Source of the DNA: Ustulina deusta
Lineage: Eukaryota; Ascomycota; Sordariomycetes; Xylariales; Xylariaceae
Direction: 5' to 3'
DNA length: 64,000 nt
Assembly (NCBI GenBank): GCA_023159155.1
Contig: JAJNNX010000009.1
Location: 310,001-374,000, forward strand
Every line of letters starts with the position of its first letter. Within the stretch, counting starts at the first letter, position 1. Shown one piece after another: positions 10,001 to 20,434 of the stretch. The position numbers were made by a program, and so were the translations under genes. Below the pieces are notes generated by a model, which saw only the letters and a list, made by a program, of their open reading frames with translations, searched no databases and was not told the DNA's origin.

Positions 10001-13000
10001 GTCTCTATAACTTATATAAAACAAAATTAGTTTTGCTAACTTTTAGTAGTATTACTACGCTAGTTCTTTTCTAGACTTTTAAAAAAATACTAAACTTAAG
10101 GCATTTTTTTAGTAGCCCTTAGTAATACTTTTTAATAACGGGCTATATTGCAGTTAGGTATCTGATTATTATAAGGTCTTTTTTTAGAAAAGTTAAGGTT
10201 ATTTCTGTTATATAGTTACGCGCTTCTTTTATAAAAATAAATATGTTCTAAAATAATTATAAGAATATATTAAGTTTTAAAAGCTTAATATCTGGTAGGT
10301 TATTTTATATATTAAATCTTTTAAGAATATTTTTAGTTAGGTATTCTATTTTTTTTCTTGCTTTAACTATAACTTTTTTTTTATTAATAAATAATAGTAC
10401 TTTAATACTTTTTTTTTGTTTATACTAGTTTACTACTTTTATTAAGTTTTTATTATTTTTAGTATTATTTATCCTATTTTTCTAATATTTTATTTTTGCT
10501 TTTTTTATTATAATAAGTAGCTAATATTAAGTTATATTTATATTTTTAGTATTAAGTAATACCTTAAATTCTATTTATACTTTAGAGCACTTAGATATCT
10601 ACTATAGCAATGCTTTACTATATTTTTTATTTCTAGTCCTTATAGTCTTTATATATTTTAATATAAAAGTAATTAATACTTTAGTAGCTTTTTTTACTTT
10701 ATTACAGGTTATAACTTTTTTTATTTTTAATAATATATAAATTTATATATTAATTAAGTTATATAGTTTTTTAAAATCTTTATTTTTAATTAGAATTTTA
10801 AATATTTTTTATAAGGGTTATACTAGGCTATTCTATAGTAGTACAATCTATAGTAGCTTATAGTCTAATAAGATCTTTAGCTTTTTTGCCACCTAGCTAT
10901 CTATAAAAGAAATATTTAAAAATAGTATATTTAGCACTTATTCTGCCCGGTATATTGCCTTACCTAGTTTTTTTATAAAGTATATATTTGCTCTGGCTAA
11001 CTATTCTAAAATTTTTTATTTTTTATATAACGTAGTAATACTAGGTTCCCAGTTTAGATATTAAATATTTAAATCTCCTACTACTAAACAATTTTCTAAT
11101 AGTTTTAATATAGTAATATAGTTTATTACTATACTTATATTAAATGCTTTATAATAAATAAAAAGTCTATATTTATTTATCTTAAGCTATATAATATTTT
11201 AGTAATATATTAGTACTTTTTTTTTTACTATAAAGCTTTTTTATATTCTAACATATATTATTACTCTAGATCGGTTTGTTTTTTTAATATTTTAAATATT
11301 TATTGGTCCGTAGTTCTAGTATTTTTAGTATATTTATATTTTTTTTTTTTTGTTTGTTAATTTATAGTTTAGTAACTATTACTATATCTATCCTTTTGTT
11401 TTAGCACTTTTATAAAAAAATAGAGTGGTTATCCGTACTATGCCTAACGTTTTAGGCCGCTATTTTTATTACTTATATAAGCAGCTCTACTATTTTTTTT
11501 TAGTTTTATCTAGTTATAATTTAACTTTACTTTTGTTTTTATTGCTTCCTAGCTTAATAAGTTTGTTAAGAATTTATTATTAGCTTTTGGTTAATTTTTG
11601 TATTATTTTTTTTAATATATTTATAAGCCTTATAATACTATTTTTTATAAAAATTATCCTTGCTAGCCCTTTAATTTATAGTAGGGGTATTAATATAACT
11701 AGTAGCATAATAGTTAAATAAGCAATAATAATTTTTTCTACTATTTTTTTATTATCTGTCTCCCCAGAAGTTATTTTTAACAAAGTATTGCTTAAAAAAA
11801 TAGTAGTTTTAATACTAGACTTTTCTTATAGCTGCTCTACAAGCATAAAAAAGGCTTTTTTTTTATTATTATTTTTTTGTTATTTTGGCCTTCTAATAAT
11901 TGCTACTTTTTTTATTATTATAATAATTATAAAAAAGAAGTTCTTATTATTATAGTTTTTGTTTCCTACTTATTATATAGCTTTAAGTTTGGTTTATAAT
12001 AATAGGATTATTTTATTATTTATTTTGCGTAGTTTACTAGGGTAGTTCTTATAGTTTATAAAATATAAGCTATAATAGTTTATATAGCACAGGGGTAATA
12101 TATATATGCTATTATTTATAAATTTATAAGCGTTTATTTATATATTATAATTCTTACAAAAAGGTTTTTTATTGTAATGTTTTAATATATAGTATTCCTA
12201 GCACCCGGGGTTATAACAAATAACTTAAACTTGTCTTTTTTTTTTATAAGAAAATTTACTAGCTAAAAATAAGCAGAATTTTTATATTAGTTTTTTAAAA
12301 GCGATTACCTATATAGCATTACTAGTCTAAAAATTAATATTTTTACAAAATATATATATATTAATTAAAATAAAACCTATTTATATTTTTGTTTTTATTA
12401 CTACTATTTCTTAAATAATATTTATTAAACTTCTATTTAAGTAATTAGTTATAAAAACTAGGATTTAAAGAACTATATATATTATTTATTTTTTAAATAA
12501 TTTAACTATATAAACTTAAAAAATTTGCTTAATAATTTTAACGTTTTTTTTTTTTTAAAATTAATCTTATATTATTAAGTTTATTGCCTTAATAACTTAG
12601 CCCGTTTTAATAGGCTAGACTTTTTAAATAGCTTTAATTAGCAATTAAAAACTTTATAATAGTATAGTTCTAGCTATATAAACTATTACTTATTAAAGGG
12701 CCGCTACTTTTTTGTTTAGTTTTATTAAAATATAAATATTTTTATAAGGTTTCTAAAGCTACATTATTATACTAGCGCTATATATAAAAAGTCTGCTTAA
12801 TACTATAAATATTATAGATTTAAGAACTAACTTAAATAATAGTTTTATTTCTTATCTAGCTATTTTTATATATAACCTATTAATTAATAAAATATTTATT
12901 AATATTAGTTATTTAAACGTTTTAATTAAAGCTTAAATACTTGCTAGGCATAAAAGCACTATGTTTTATTTCCCGGATTATATATATATTAATATATTAA

Positions 13001-13520
13001 AATGTTAGCTTAATATTTTAATATAGTTTTAGGCTATTTATTAATAGTTCGCTTAAGCGTTGCTTTTAAATAATCAAACAAATTTGTCTAGTACTATTAC
13101 TAGTATAATAGTTATTTTTTTATAAATCTTGTTTTCGCAGTTAATTTTTACGTATTACTTAATTAGTATATCCTAAAATAAAGGTTTTATTTTTTTATTC
13201 TTTCTAGCTATTTTTAGCTTTAGGGACAGGTTTATAAATTATATTTTTGTCTATTTAGCTAGTTATAGGTTAGCTTACGTTAGTATATTAATAATTATTA
13301 CTTTTATATATATATTTTTAAATATTATAACAAGGCGTAACAGTATTGTTAGGTTTTACATTAGTAAAGTTTTTTAGCCGGGGCTAAAGATTATTACTAA
13401 TTAGACCCTTAGTATTTTATAAAGATTAGCTAAAAATTAGCGCTATTAGTGTTTTTGGTGTGTTGTCCGCACTGCTACTAACAGTAGCTTGCGCACGGAT
13501 GATAAATAGGAGGAAAGGTG
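7016..13520 (-). mobile_element. RIP-degraded non-LTR retrotransposon (LINE, Tad1-like)
   Basis: This 6505-bp block is bounded by a perfect 15-bp direct duplication and is extremely AT-rich, with few open frames longer than 60 codons. That is the usual signature of repeat-induced point mutation. The minus-strand 3' end (left border) is AATCAATCAATCAATTAA, a short tandem tail of the kind LINEs carry. Remnants of a reverse transcriptase remain readable on the minus strand at about 9225-9148: AAKRSKIANYIKTI followed by SPLAASL, a connection motif seen in fungal LINE polymerases. The length fits a full-length Tad1-like element (about 6-7 kb), and no terminal repeats are seen. The last ~100 bp at the left border are much less mutated. 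All frames are broken, so it cannot move on its own. It lies in the same orientation as the gene it interrupts. Confidence 0.85.
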
Positions 13521-13535
13521 TGGGCCAGCCGTAAC
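13521..13535 (+). repeat. 15-bp target-site duplication, right copy
   Basis: This is an identical copy of TGGGCCAGCCGTAAC at 7001-7015. It marks the 5' end of the LINE and lies inside the codons of the split gasdermin-like gene. Confidence 0.9.
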
Positions 13536-14651
13536 GGGAGCCCCGAGAGCCGACAAATCAAGGCCAGCGGTGCCGCTGAATCCGTAAGACGCAGCAAATT
13601 CGGACAGCGCTGACGCCCCGAACGCGACTTTGACGCCAGTAACCATGTAGAGCTTGGTGTGACCCAACCAACTCTGGTTGGTCTGGATGTAGAGCTGAAC
13701 ATCCGTATCGGCCAAACCTTGTCGCACGTAGTCGACAGACGGCGTGAACCAGATGGTTCTCAGGTTCTCGAACGACCAGCGTTCTTTGGCGTCGCCGCTA
13801 GAGTCGCCGCTGATGTTGGCGTTCACGAAGGCCGGAAGCTCTGCAAATATGCCGATGTTCTTCTTGCTCGATTCACCAAGGACAATACTTGCGGGCCCAG
13901 AGTTGGAGACGTAGACTTTCTCGAGACACCAGCTTGGGTTTACAGGGGAATTATTGATCGGCTCGAAAACGCATTTTGGGTCAGCCACGATGTTTCCAAG
14001 CCGAATCGGGCCATCAACAGGCACCTCAGGGACAGGGGGGAGAAAGTAATGCTTCTTTCGCCCAAGGGACATGATTATGATATCTAGTATGTCAATATAT
14101 GTACGAGATACAAGTAGAGTGTGAGATACCTTGCAGGGCGAGGTAATGGGACAGAGAATAGATCGCTACGAGAGTGTGCAATGGAGCCTACTTTTAAGGC
14201 AGCTCAAGGCGACCGCTCCCACTATGTTGGCAAGCAGACGCCACATTCACGTCGCCTGGTCTAGACTGACGGGTAACTCCAATGGAGGCACCCAAAGATC
14301 CCCAGGCAAATGGCCCAGGAGGGCTAGTTCAGGTGATGGAACCCCATTCGGAGCGATGGTGTGATGACGAACATTTGAAGCTATCTATTGGGTGCCTCCC
14401 GGCGAACTGCACTTTGGTTGGTCTTCTCAGCAAGGTACAGAGTACTCCCGAATACCTCTACGGTTAGAGCACGATCCAAAACGGCACCAAAACTGCACAT
14501 CCAATTTGTCTCAATTTCATTCATAACACATCGGATTGAATCGAATTAAGACGATAACCTCAAGCTTCTATCTCAATAACGAATGTATTTCTGCCAAATT
14601 CCATTCCCGTGTCGCTTGTGAAGATCGCTTTTCGCGCACCTCACTACAATT

Positions 14652-16532
14652 ATGCTCGGAGCTACAGCAGAGGCATCTGCTTTGGATACTTATTACGCAA
14701 TCACAAACGATGCAAAAGAATTGGTCGGACAGAATCTGTGGGACAAGGGAATGGCGACCTGGGAACGCGCTCTCGACGATGTGGCGCCGCATGTATCTTT
14801 GGAGCAGCTGAATGCGCTCAAACGGGAATTTTACAACTTCTCTCGATCGAGAAGAGATGAAAAGGCACTCGATGATACAGACTCAGATTCTAGCGAAAAA
14901 AAGGACGACGCCGAGGACAGTGGTAACGAAGGTGGTAATGACAGCCCAGACGTTGATGGGTCGGCGGTAATTGAAGATTATCAGACTGAGCACATGAAGC
15001 TAGCAAAGAGGCCTACCATGAGGCTCCATAGGAATATCTTCAAGCTGCCCAGTCGTTCGTCAACCTTTTCGATCTTGGAACTAGGAGGAACTGCACAGGT
15101 TTCACGCACAAAGTTCAAGAATGACGATGATCGATCTCACACGCCTCGCAGCGACCCAGAAAGTACTACGGGATCATCAGAAGAAACAAGGACTAGAGAG
15201 CCAACAAATAGCAGCGAACTAATGACAGTCTCCGATCCAATGGCAAGTCCGGTCGTCAACGAATCGAATTTCAGTGGATCACCCAAGGGTGAAGACAAGG
15301 TCACCAGAAGCAGTGCACCACCATATCCTTCCACCACGTCTAGTGGCCTCATGGGCAGCAAAGAGTGAGCATCGCTCCACCTCGACCATGAACGGCAAAA
15401 ACTAAATTAAGACCTCAGAAATGATGACTGGTTCAGAAACCTCAAGTCAATAGCCCATGACTTCGTATACGGCAAAAAAAGGGAGTTCTGGCCAACCCAG
15501 CCAGTCAAGGTTGCCATTCTCGACAGCGGATTCGCCCTCACTGGTGAAGCACATAAAGCCATGAAGGTGTACTCAAACCGAATAAAAGACAAAAAGACTT
15601 TCACGCATGAGTTTCCCAGCCCCAAGACCCCTCTAGAAATGCAGCGAGCGCTGGACGACCCCGTCGGGCACGGCACCACAGTGGCCTACCAGCTCATGAA
15701 GACCTGCCCCTCAGCGCACGTCTACATCGCCAAGGTCACCGTCGCCGAGTCCGCCGACAAAAAAGCCGAACCCGATAAAAGCGCCGTGGCCCGCGCCATC
15801 CGCCACGCCGCCACACCCGTCGCCGAAGGCGGTTGGGGCGTCGATGTCATCAACATGTCGTTCGGCTGGGACGAGTCGGAGCTCCCTGGGATGGTGGCGG
15901 CTGGCGACGGGATCTCGGGCGCCATCAAGTTCGCTGAAAAGCAGGGGGTCCTCCTCTTCGCCGCGGCGTCCAACTACGGTCTCACCGAGGTCAACGACGT
16001 CTTCTACCCCGCGCGGGACCCCCGAGTCATCTCCGTCGACGCCGAGGACGGCCTCGGCAACCCCGCACCCTTCGCGCTGCGCTCACTGCACGGGAGCGGG
16101 GGCGTCAGGTACTGCGCGCCAGGCCTCTCAATCCAGAGCCCCGTGTGCGCGACGCCGATGTGCGGGAGCTCTTTCGCGTGTCCGGTGGCGGCAGGCGTAG
16201 CAGCGTTGTTACTCGAGTTTGCGAGACACAAGGACGTGTCCCTCAGCAATAGCAAGAGCGTGAGAAGCGCGCTGTCGAGCGCCCAGGGAATGTCGATCCT
16301 TTTCATGGCCATGTCGCAGCAGGCGGCGAACCATCCGGGTTTTAAGATGCTCTATCCGTGGCATTTCTTGAGACAAGCCCAGAGGGAGAAGGTTGCTTTA
16401 GACATTGTTAAGCAATTGGAGATTGAATTTGGAAAGGGGAACGTGGGACATGAGATTACGTGGACTATAGGGTGGCAAACTGCCCGTACGACTCCAATTG
16501 ATGGGGCTGTAGTTCAAGCAACTATCCCTTAA
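14652..16532 (+). CDS. subtilisin-like serine protease (peptidase S8), HET-Q2-like context
   Basis: Two exons, 14652-15364 and 15419-16532, give 608 residues. The 54-bp intron (GTGAGC ... CTCAG, with CTAAA upstream) joins in phase 2 to read E-N-D-D-W-F-R-N-L. The catalytic triad is complete: Asp273 in VAILDSGF, His322 in GHGTTVAYQL and Ser489 in GSSFACPVAAG, with oxyanion Asn423 in AAASNYG. No signal peptide is visible, so it is probably cytoplasmic. Residues 1-240 form a helical N-terminal region and a Ser/Asp/Glu-rich linker, the sort of extra N-terminal part seen on intracellular fungal S8 proteases linked to cell death. It starts 580 bp from, and divergent to, the split gasdermin-like gene. 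In Podospora the subtilisin HET-Q2 cleaves the gasdermin HET-Q1, so this neighbour is a likely activating protease whose substrate gene is now broken. Confidence 0.88.
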
Positions 16533-18401
16533 TGTCCGACCGACTATTCACAATGAACAAGCTTATTCAATATCAAAAAGGTGTTATTCGTCTACTCCGT
16601 ACGGAATAATCAAATTCATTATTGGCTAAGTCAGCCTATTTGCCTCCATTTGCCCTCGTTTTTAACAAAGGGGAGAATGACCGGAGTGAAACGGAAGGCT
16701 CCCTACGGCTCCCAAAAGATTTGCTGCCAGCTCGCTTTTACTAAGTATATAATAGATAGTATATAGTATAGATCCTCTACCCATTCGACAACCCAATGCT
16801 GGGATATAGTGGATAGGGTTAAGTGACCACGGGGTGGTTACATAGTCAACACCTCCAGTCCAACTAGATCTCTCGCTGTGGATTATAGCAAGCACTCTCT
16901 TTTAGCTAGTTATTGCGTTGAATCCAATTGCCCTCATTATAATCAAGAAGTTCCCTATCTAGTTATTGTCCTTGGAAGTGTAGATTTAGCTTATCTCCCT
17001 GTTCAGGATAAAGTGAGAGACCCCTATACTGAACCTCCTCGCATTGTCTACCTCAATATGAGTTTGATCTATTCCACTAACCTAGCCAACACGCTGTCGT
17101 GAGGACACGAGAGGAATAACAGCAACCTTACCAAGTGGCCCATGCATGGACATGTCATTCTAGCTACCCAGATAGACGAAGTTCTGCGCACAGCGTACGA
17201 GGCCGCTGATGTGATTTTTGCCGGGCGGAGTATTTCGTGGATCTGGCAAACATTTCGGGAAACTTGCACCTAGATAGGTCTTACAGTGCATGTGATAAAA
17301 CCGAGTTCAAACTCCGCATCATATCATACCCAGTGTAAAAGGGTCATTTTCGCCTCAACGCCACGACAACAACTAGACCGAGCTGGCCCCAAGCGATAAC
17401 TCGCGTTCGAAGCGCCCCGCCCCCCACGTCGGGTTTGATGTTGCAAATGATGCGATGTCCTATCGAGAGAGCAGATAACGCTAAGTCATGTGGGCGAAGC
17501 AGACACTGACTGGGACAGATATCAAGCTTATGCGGCCCTATTAGCCGCAAGTGGGTTCTTCTGACTTCCAGGAGAGTCGAGTTGATTTAGGCTAAATCAA
17601 TCTCTCCTCCAGGCACGTCCAATGAGTTGCACGTCGAGTCATTCGGACGTCGGCGAAATCATTCTCCAGACCAATGACACGGCGTACACGTCCAAGTAGT
17701 GGATGGAGCGCCCACGGGGGGCAACGTGAGGTTGTTCGCAGCTTTCTGCTTACCCCTCGAAGTCCCTCACCTAGTGGGCAGTCTGCTACTTTAGACGCGC
17801 CAATGAGAGGCGGTCGTGGGGCCGAGATAGGAAGTTCCTGGGTGGTCCCCAATTTCTAGCTCCGCCGGGGTAGGGTGGATGTAGTGTATGTAATACGGGG
17901 ACCTGATCCGGGCCCATGCTCGTAGAATAGCCATGCCAATCAGACGGCAGGCTGAGGTGCTGTGTTCAGCTCCAATTCCCCCGCACGGCGCGTGGGAGGA
18001 CGTGACAATGGTAGACGATGTGAAAGAGGCTGTACACGTACATACAGACCGAGCACCCTGTGACGTCTTTTGAAACAAACCGGATAAGCGCGCGCGGTGG
18101 AAAAGGCGCCACCCCGCCAAGGAGTGCCCTCGTCAAGGAGGAGAGACCTTAATAGATAAGACGGGAGGGTGTTCCGTAGTAATGCCTCTCCCTTTTCGAC
18201 ATCTTTTATTCCCTGCTATGACTCTCCTCTAACATCCCACTTTCACCGCGCATGCTTCGACTCTGTCTTGCTCGAACCCCGTGGACCCATCGAGCCTCGA
18301 CTTCTATCTGCTTCCGGATCCCAGGCGCCGTCCCGTATCCAACAAACACCATCAGACCGCACTTCCGACCCGCCAGCACGACTAGCAGCAGGGTAATCAC
18401 C
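16533..18401. other. intergenic region, no gene seen
   Basis: This 1.9-kb stretch has only short unconvincing open frames. Two small hairpins occur: TGCGGC/GCCGCA around a 7-base loop at 17531-17549, and a 19-base near-perfect palindrome at 17582-17600 within outer GGAGAG/CTCTCC arms. The last 200 bp are probably the promoter and leader of the aldo-keto reductase gene. Confidence 0.45.
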
Positions 18402-19923
18402 ATGGGACCTACCATAAAGCTAAGCAGTGGTTACGAGATGCCCCAGGTGGGTTTTGGCCTGTGGAAGGTGGAAAACGACAAGGCCGCCGACACCGTTTAC
18501 AATGCCATCAAAGTTGGCTACAGACTGTTCGACGGTGCTGCCGGTAAGTGAGAGACAGACAGAGAGAGAGGGAGAGAGAGTTAGCGGCCATGGCCGAAGG
18601 ATCCTGCGCCCTCGTCTTAGTAACCAACGACGTCATGTCAACACAAAAAAGAAAAAGAAAAGAAAAAAGAGCTGGACTTGCCCCTCCGCCCCCCCCTCAT
18701 AATTCTTTCTGCAACGTTGTAACCCCACCAAGTGGGCAACCAACAAAAGACAGACATACCCCTGCTCGCTGCTCGGAGGAATAGACCCCGTGGCCGGCGC
18801 AAAAAGAAAGCTAGCTAGCTAGTTAGCTTACTACACACACACTTACATACTTACGTCACTACGGCGCAAGCAAGCGCACGCACGCACGCACGGGAAAAGA
18901 CCGAGCTAACCAAGTGTGTCGCGACGCCAGACTACGGGAACGAGAAGGAATGCGGCGAGGGCATCGCCCGCGCCATCGGGGAGGGTCTCGTGACGCGCGC
19001 GGAGCTCTTCATCACGTCGAAGCTGTGGCCCGTGTTCGAGGACCGGGACAAGGTGGGGCCGGCGATCCGGCGGTCGCTGGCGGACTGGGGCCTCGAGTAC
19101 TTCGACCTGTACCTGATCCACTTCCCGGGGGCGCTCAAGTACGTGGACCCGGCAGTGCGGTATCCGCCGGGGTGGCACTACGACGGCGTGTCCGAGGTGG
19201 TGCGCAGCCGCACGCCGATGCACGTGACGTGGGCGGCCATGGAGGCGCTCGTCGACGAGGGGCTGGCGCGGTCCGTCGGCGTGTCCAACTTCCAGGCGCA
19301 GCTGATCTACGACATGCTGCGGTACGCGCGGATCCCGCCCGCCGCCCTCCAGATCGAGCACCACCCGTACCTCGTGCAGCAGGAGCTGCTGAGCCTCTGC
19401 AGGGCCGAGGGCATCGCCGTCACCGCCTACTCCTCCTTCGGCCCCGCCAGCTTCCTCACCTTCGGCTTCAAGCACGCCGAGGCCCTCAAGCCTCTGATGG
19501 AGGACGAGCTGATCGTCCGCCTGGCCGAGAAGCACGGCAAGGCGCCCTCCCAGATCCTCCTGCGCTGGGCCACGCAGCGCGGCCTCGCCGTCATCCCCAA
19601 GACGTCGCGGGTTGCCGTCATGGCGCAGAACCTCGATTGCACTGGCTTCGACCTCGAGCAGGCCGAGATAGACCAGATCACTGCCAAGGATGTTGGCTCT
19701 ATTCGGTTCAACCAGCCATCGAATGTGAGTTTTTCCCTGTTCTCCTCTTTTGAAACTGTGCTGTGTTAGTTGGTGTATATTTGGGGTTAGCTTGAACAAT
19801 TTTTTTTTCCTGGTCCCTCATTGGTAGCGTTAATGAAACATATCGACTGGGCCGGGACGGTATTCTAACTGTCGCTCGCTTGATTAGTACTTCGATACCG
19901 ACAAGTTCTGGATTTTCGGTTAA
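18402..19923 (+). CDS. xyl1: NAD(P)H-dependent D-xylose reductase (aldo-keto reductase)
   Basis: Three exons, 18402-18543, 18931-19724 and 19888-19923, encode 323 residues, the usual size of fungal xylose reductases (AKR2). The enzyme reduces xylose to xylitol in the cytosol, the first step of pentose catabolism. The tetrad is intact: Asp44 and Tyr49 in FDGAADYGNE, Lys78 in ITSKLW, His111 in LIHFP. The protein ends [11 protein letters not shown], the typical tail, supplied by a 36-bp last exon. The coenzyme loop reads IPKTSR where most family members have IPKSNR. The first intron is 387 bp, long for this genome, and is packed with GA, GCTA, CA and GCAC short repeats. The ATG at 18402 has a good context (ACCATGG). 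The frame stays open to an ATG at 18252 that would add a 50-residue, Arg-rich presequence, possibly mitochondrial, but I consider that less likely. Confidence 0.88.
18544..18930 (+). repeat. low-complexity intron with clustered microsatellites
   Basis: This is the first intron of the xylose reductase gene. It carries (GA)n at about 18550-18580, a GCTA/GTTA run near 18810, (AC)n near 18830-18842 and CAAG/GCAC runs near 18866-18893. GTAAGT opens it, and a CTAAC branch site lies about 25 bp before the CAG. Confidence 0.7.
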
Positions 19924-20434
19924 TGCACGACGATAACTTGGATTTCCTTGCCTAGCACATCTTGATACTTGAATAAAGCATGACGTCCGAGGCCACCTGC
20001 GTTCAGAGGATAATTCAAATGCAAGAACTGTTTTTAATTTCACAGAGTAGCTCGGCTTCGGAAGAGCTGCGGACTCATTGGGATACAGGAATGTAGAGTG
20101 AAGTAGCATAGACAGGGAATACCCTTCCATATTGTTGTCTCAATATCAACACAGGTTGCAAAGCGTCCTGGGAAATTGAGAAACACTATTTGGACACTCA
20201 AGGTCAAATCTATGTCTGTAAATGCATATGATTCAGATTATCATGTATAATGGCCTGAGTACCGAAGCTCCAAGTTGCATCTCTTCTGGAGACGTCTCGT
20301 GCCTCGAGCCTCATACCAAGTGACATATCGAGGGATGAACCCAGGTATGACATCCCAAAACAAACATTGCCCCCAACTCCATGGCTATGCAGTATGAAAT
20401 TACAATCCCAGAACCGTAATTGGGTTAAGCAATC
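19924..20434. other. intergenic region between convergent genes
   Basis: This 511-bp spacer lies between the 3' end of the xylose reductase gene (plus) and the 3' end of SDS22 (minus). No gene or clear signal is seen; both 3' untranslated regions must lie here. Confidence 0.5.

Larger units (their letters stand above)
6692..14072 (-). pseudogene. gasdermin-like pore-forming protein gene, split by a LINE insertion
   Basis: Two coding blocks on the minus strand belong to one gene. The 5' block is 14072-13521 (184 codons from the ATG at 14072) and the 3' block is 7000-6692 (102 codons plus stop). A 6505-bp element sits between them. The 15-bp duplicated target at the break encodes VTAGP in the same frame on both sides, so the ancestral frame was open across the site and the uninterrupted protein would have been 286 residues. 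The N-terminal YFLPPVPEVPVDGPIRLG, the central KLYMVTGVKVAFGAS and, after the break, FVFAFRLRRLK-type strands resemble fungal gasdermin-like proteins (RCD-1, HET-Q1) as I remember them, and the length fits. The last 50 residues are strongly acidic. The divergent neighbour is a subtilisin, as in HET-Q1-type modules. As it stands the frame runs 24 codons into the element and stops at 13446, losing the rest of the fold and the C-terminal region that proteases normally remove. Alternative: another fungal family with the same pattern. Confidence 0.6.

Noticed and set aside
7016..13520. Possible centromere or mitochondrial insertion because of extreme AT content
   Set aside because: Exact 15-bp target duplication, LINE-type tail and readable reverse-transcriptase remnant explain the block as one RIP-mutated retrotransposon.
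13446..14072. A complete 208-residue protein
   Set aside because: The last 24 codons are LINE sequence, and the true continuation lies at 7000-6692 in the same frame.
14131..14364. Small ORFs between the gasdermin-like and protease genes
   Set aside because: No codon bias or similarity; this 580-bp space is better explained as the shared divergent promoter.
18252..18401. 50-residue N-terminal extension of xylose reductase
   Set aside because: The family starts at the ATG at 18402, which has the better context. The extension is kept only as an alternative.
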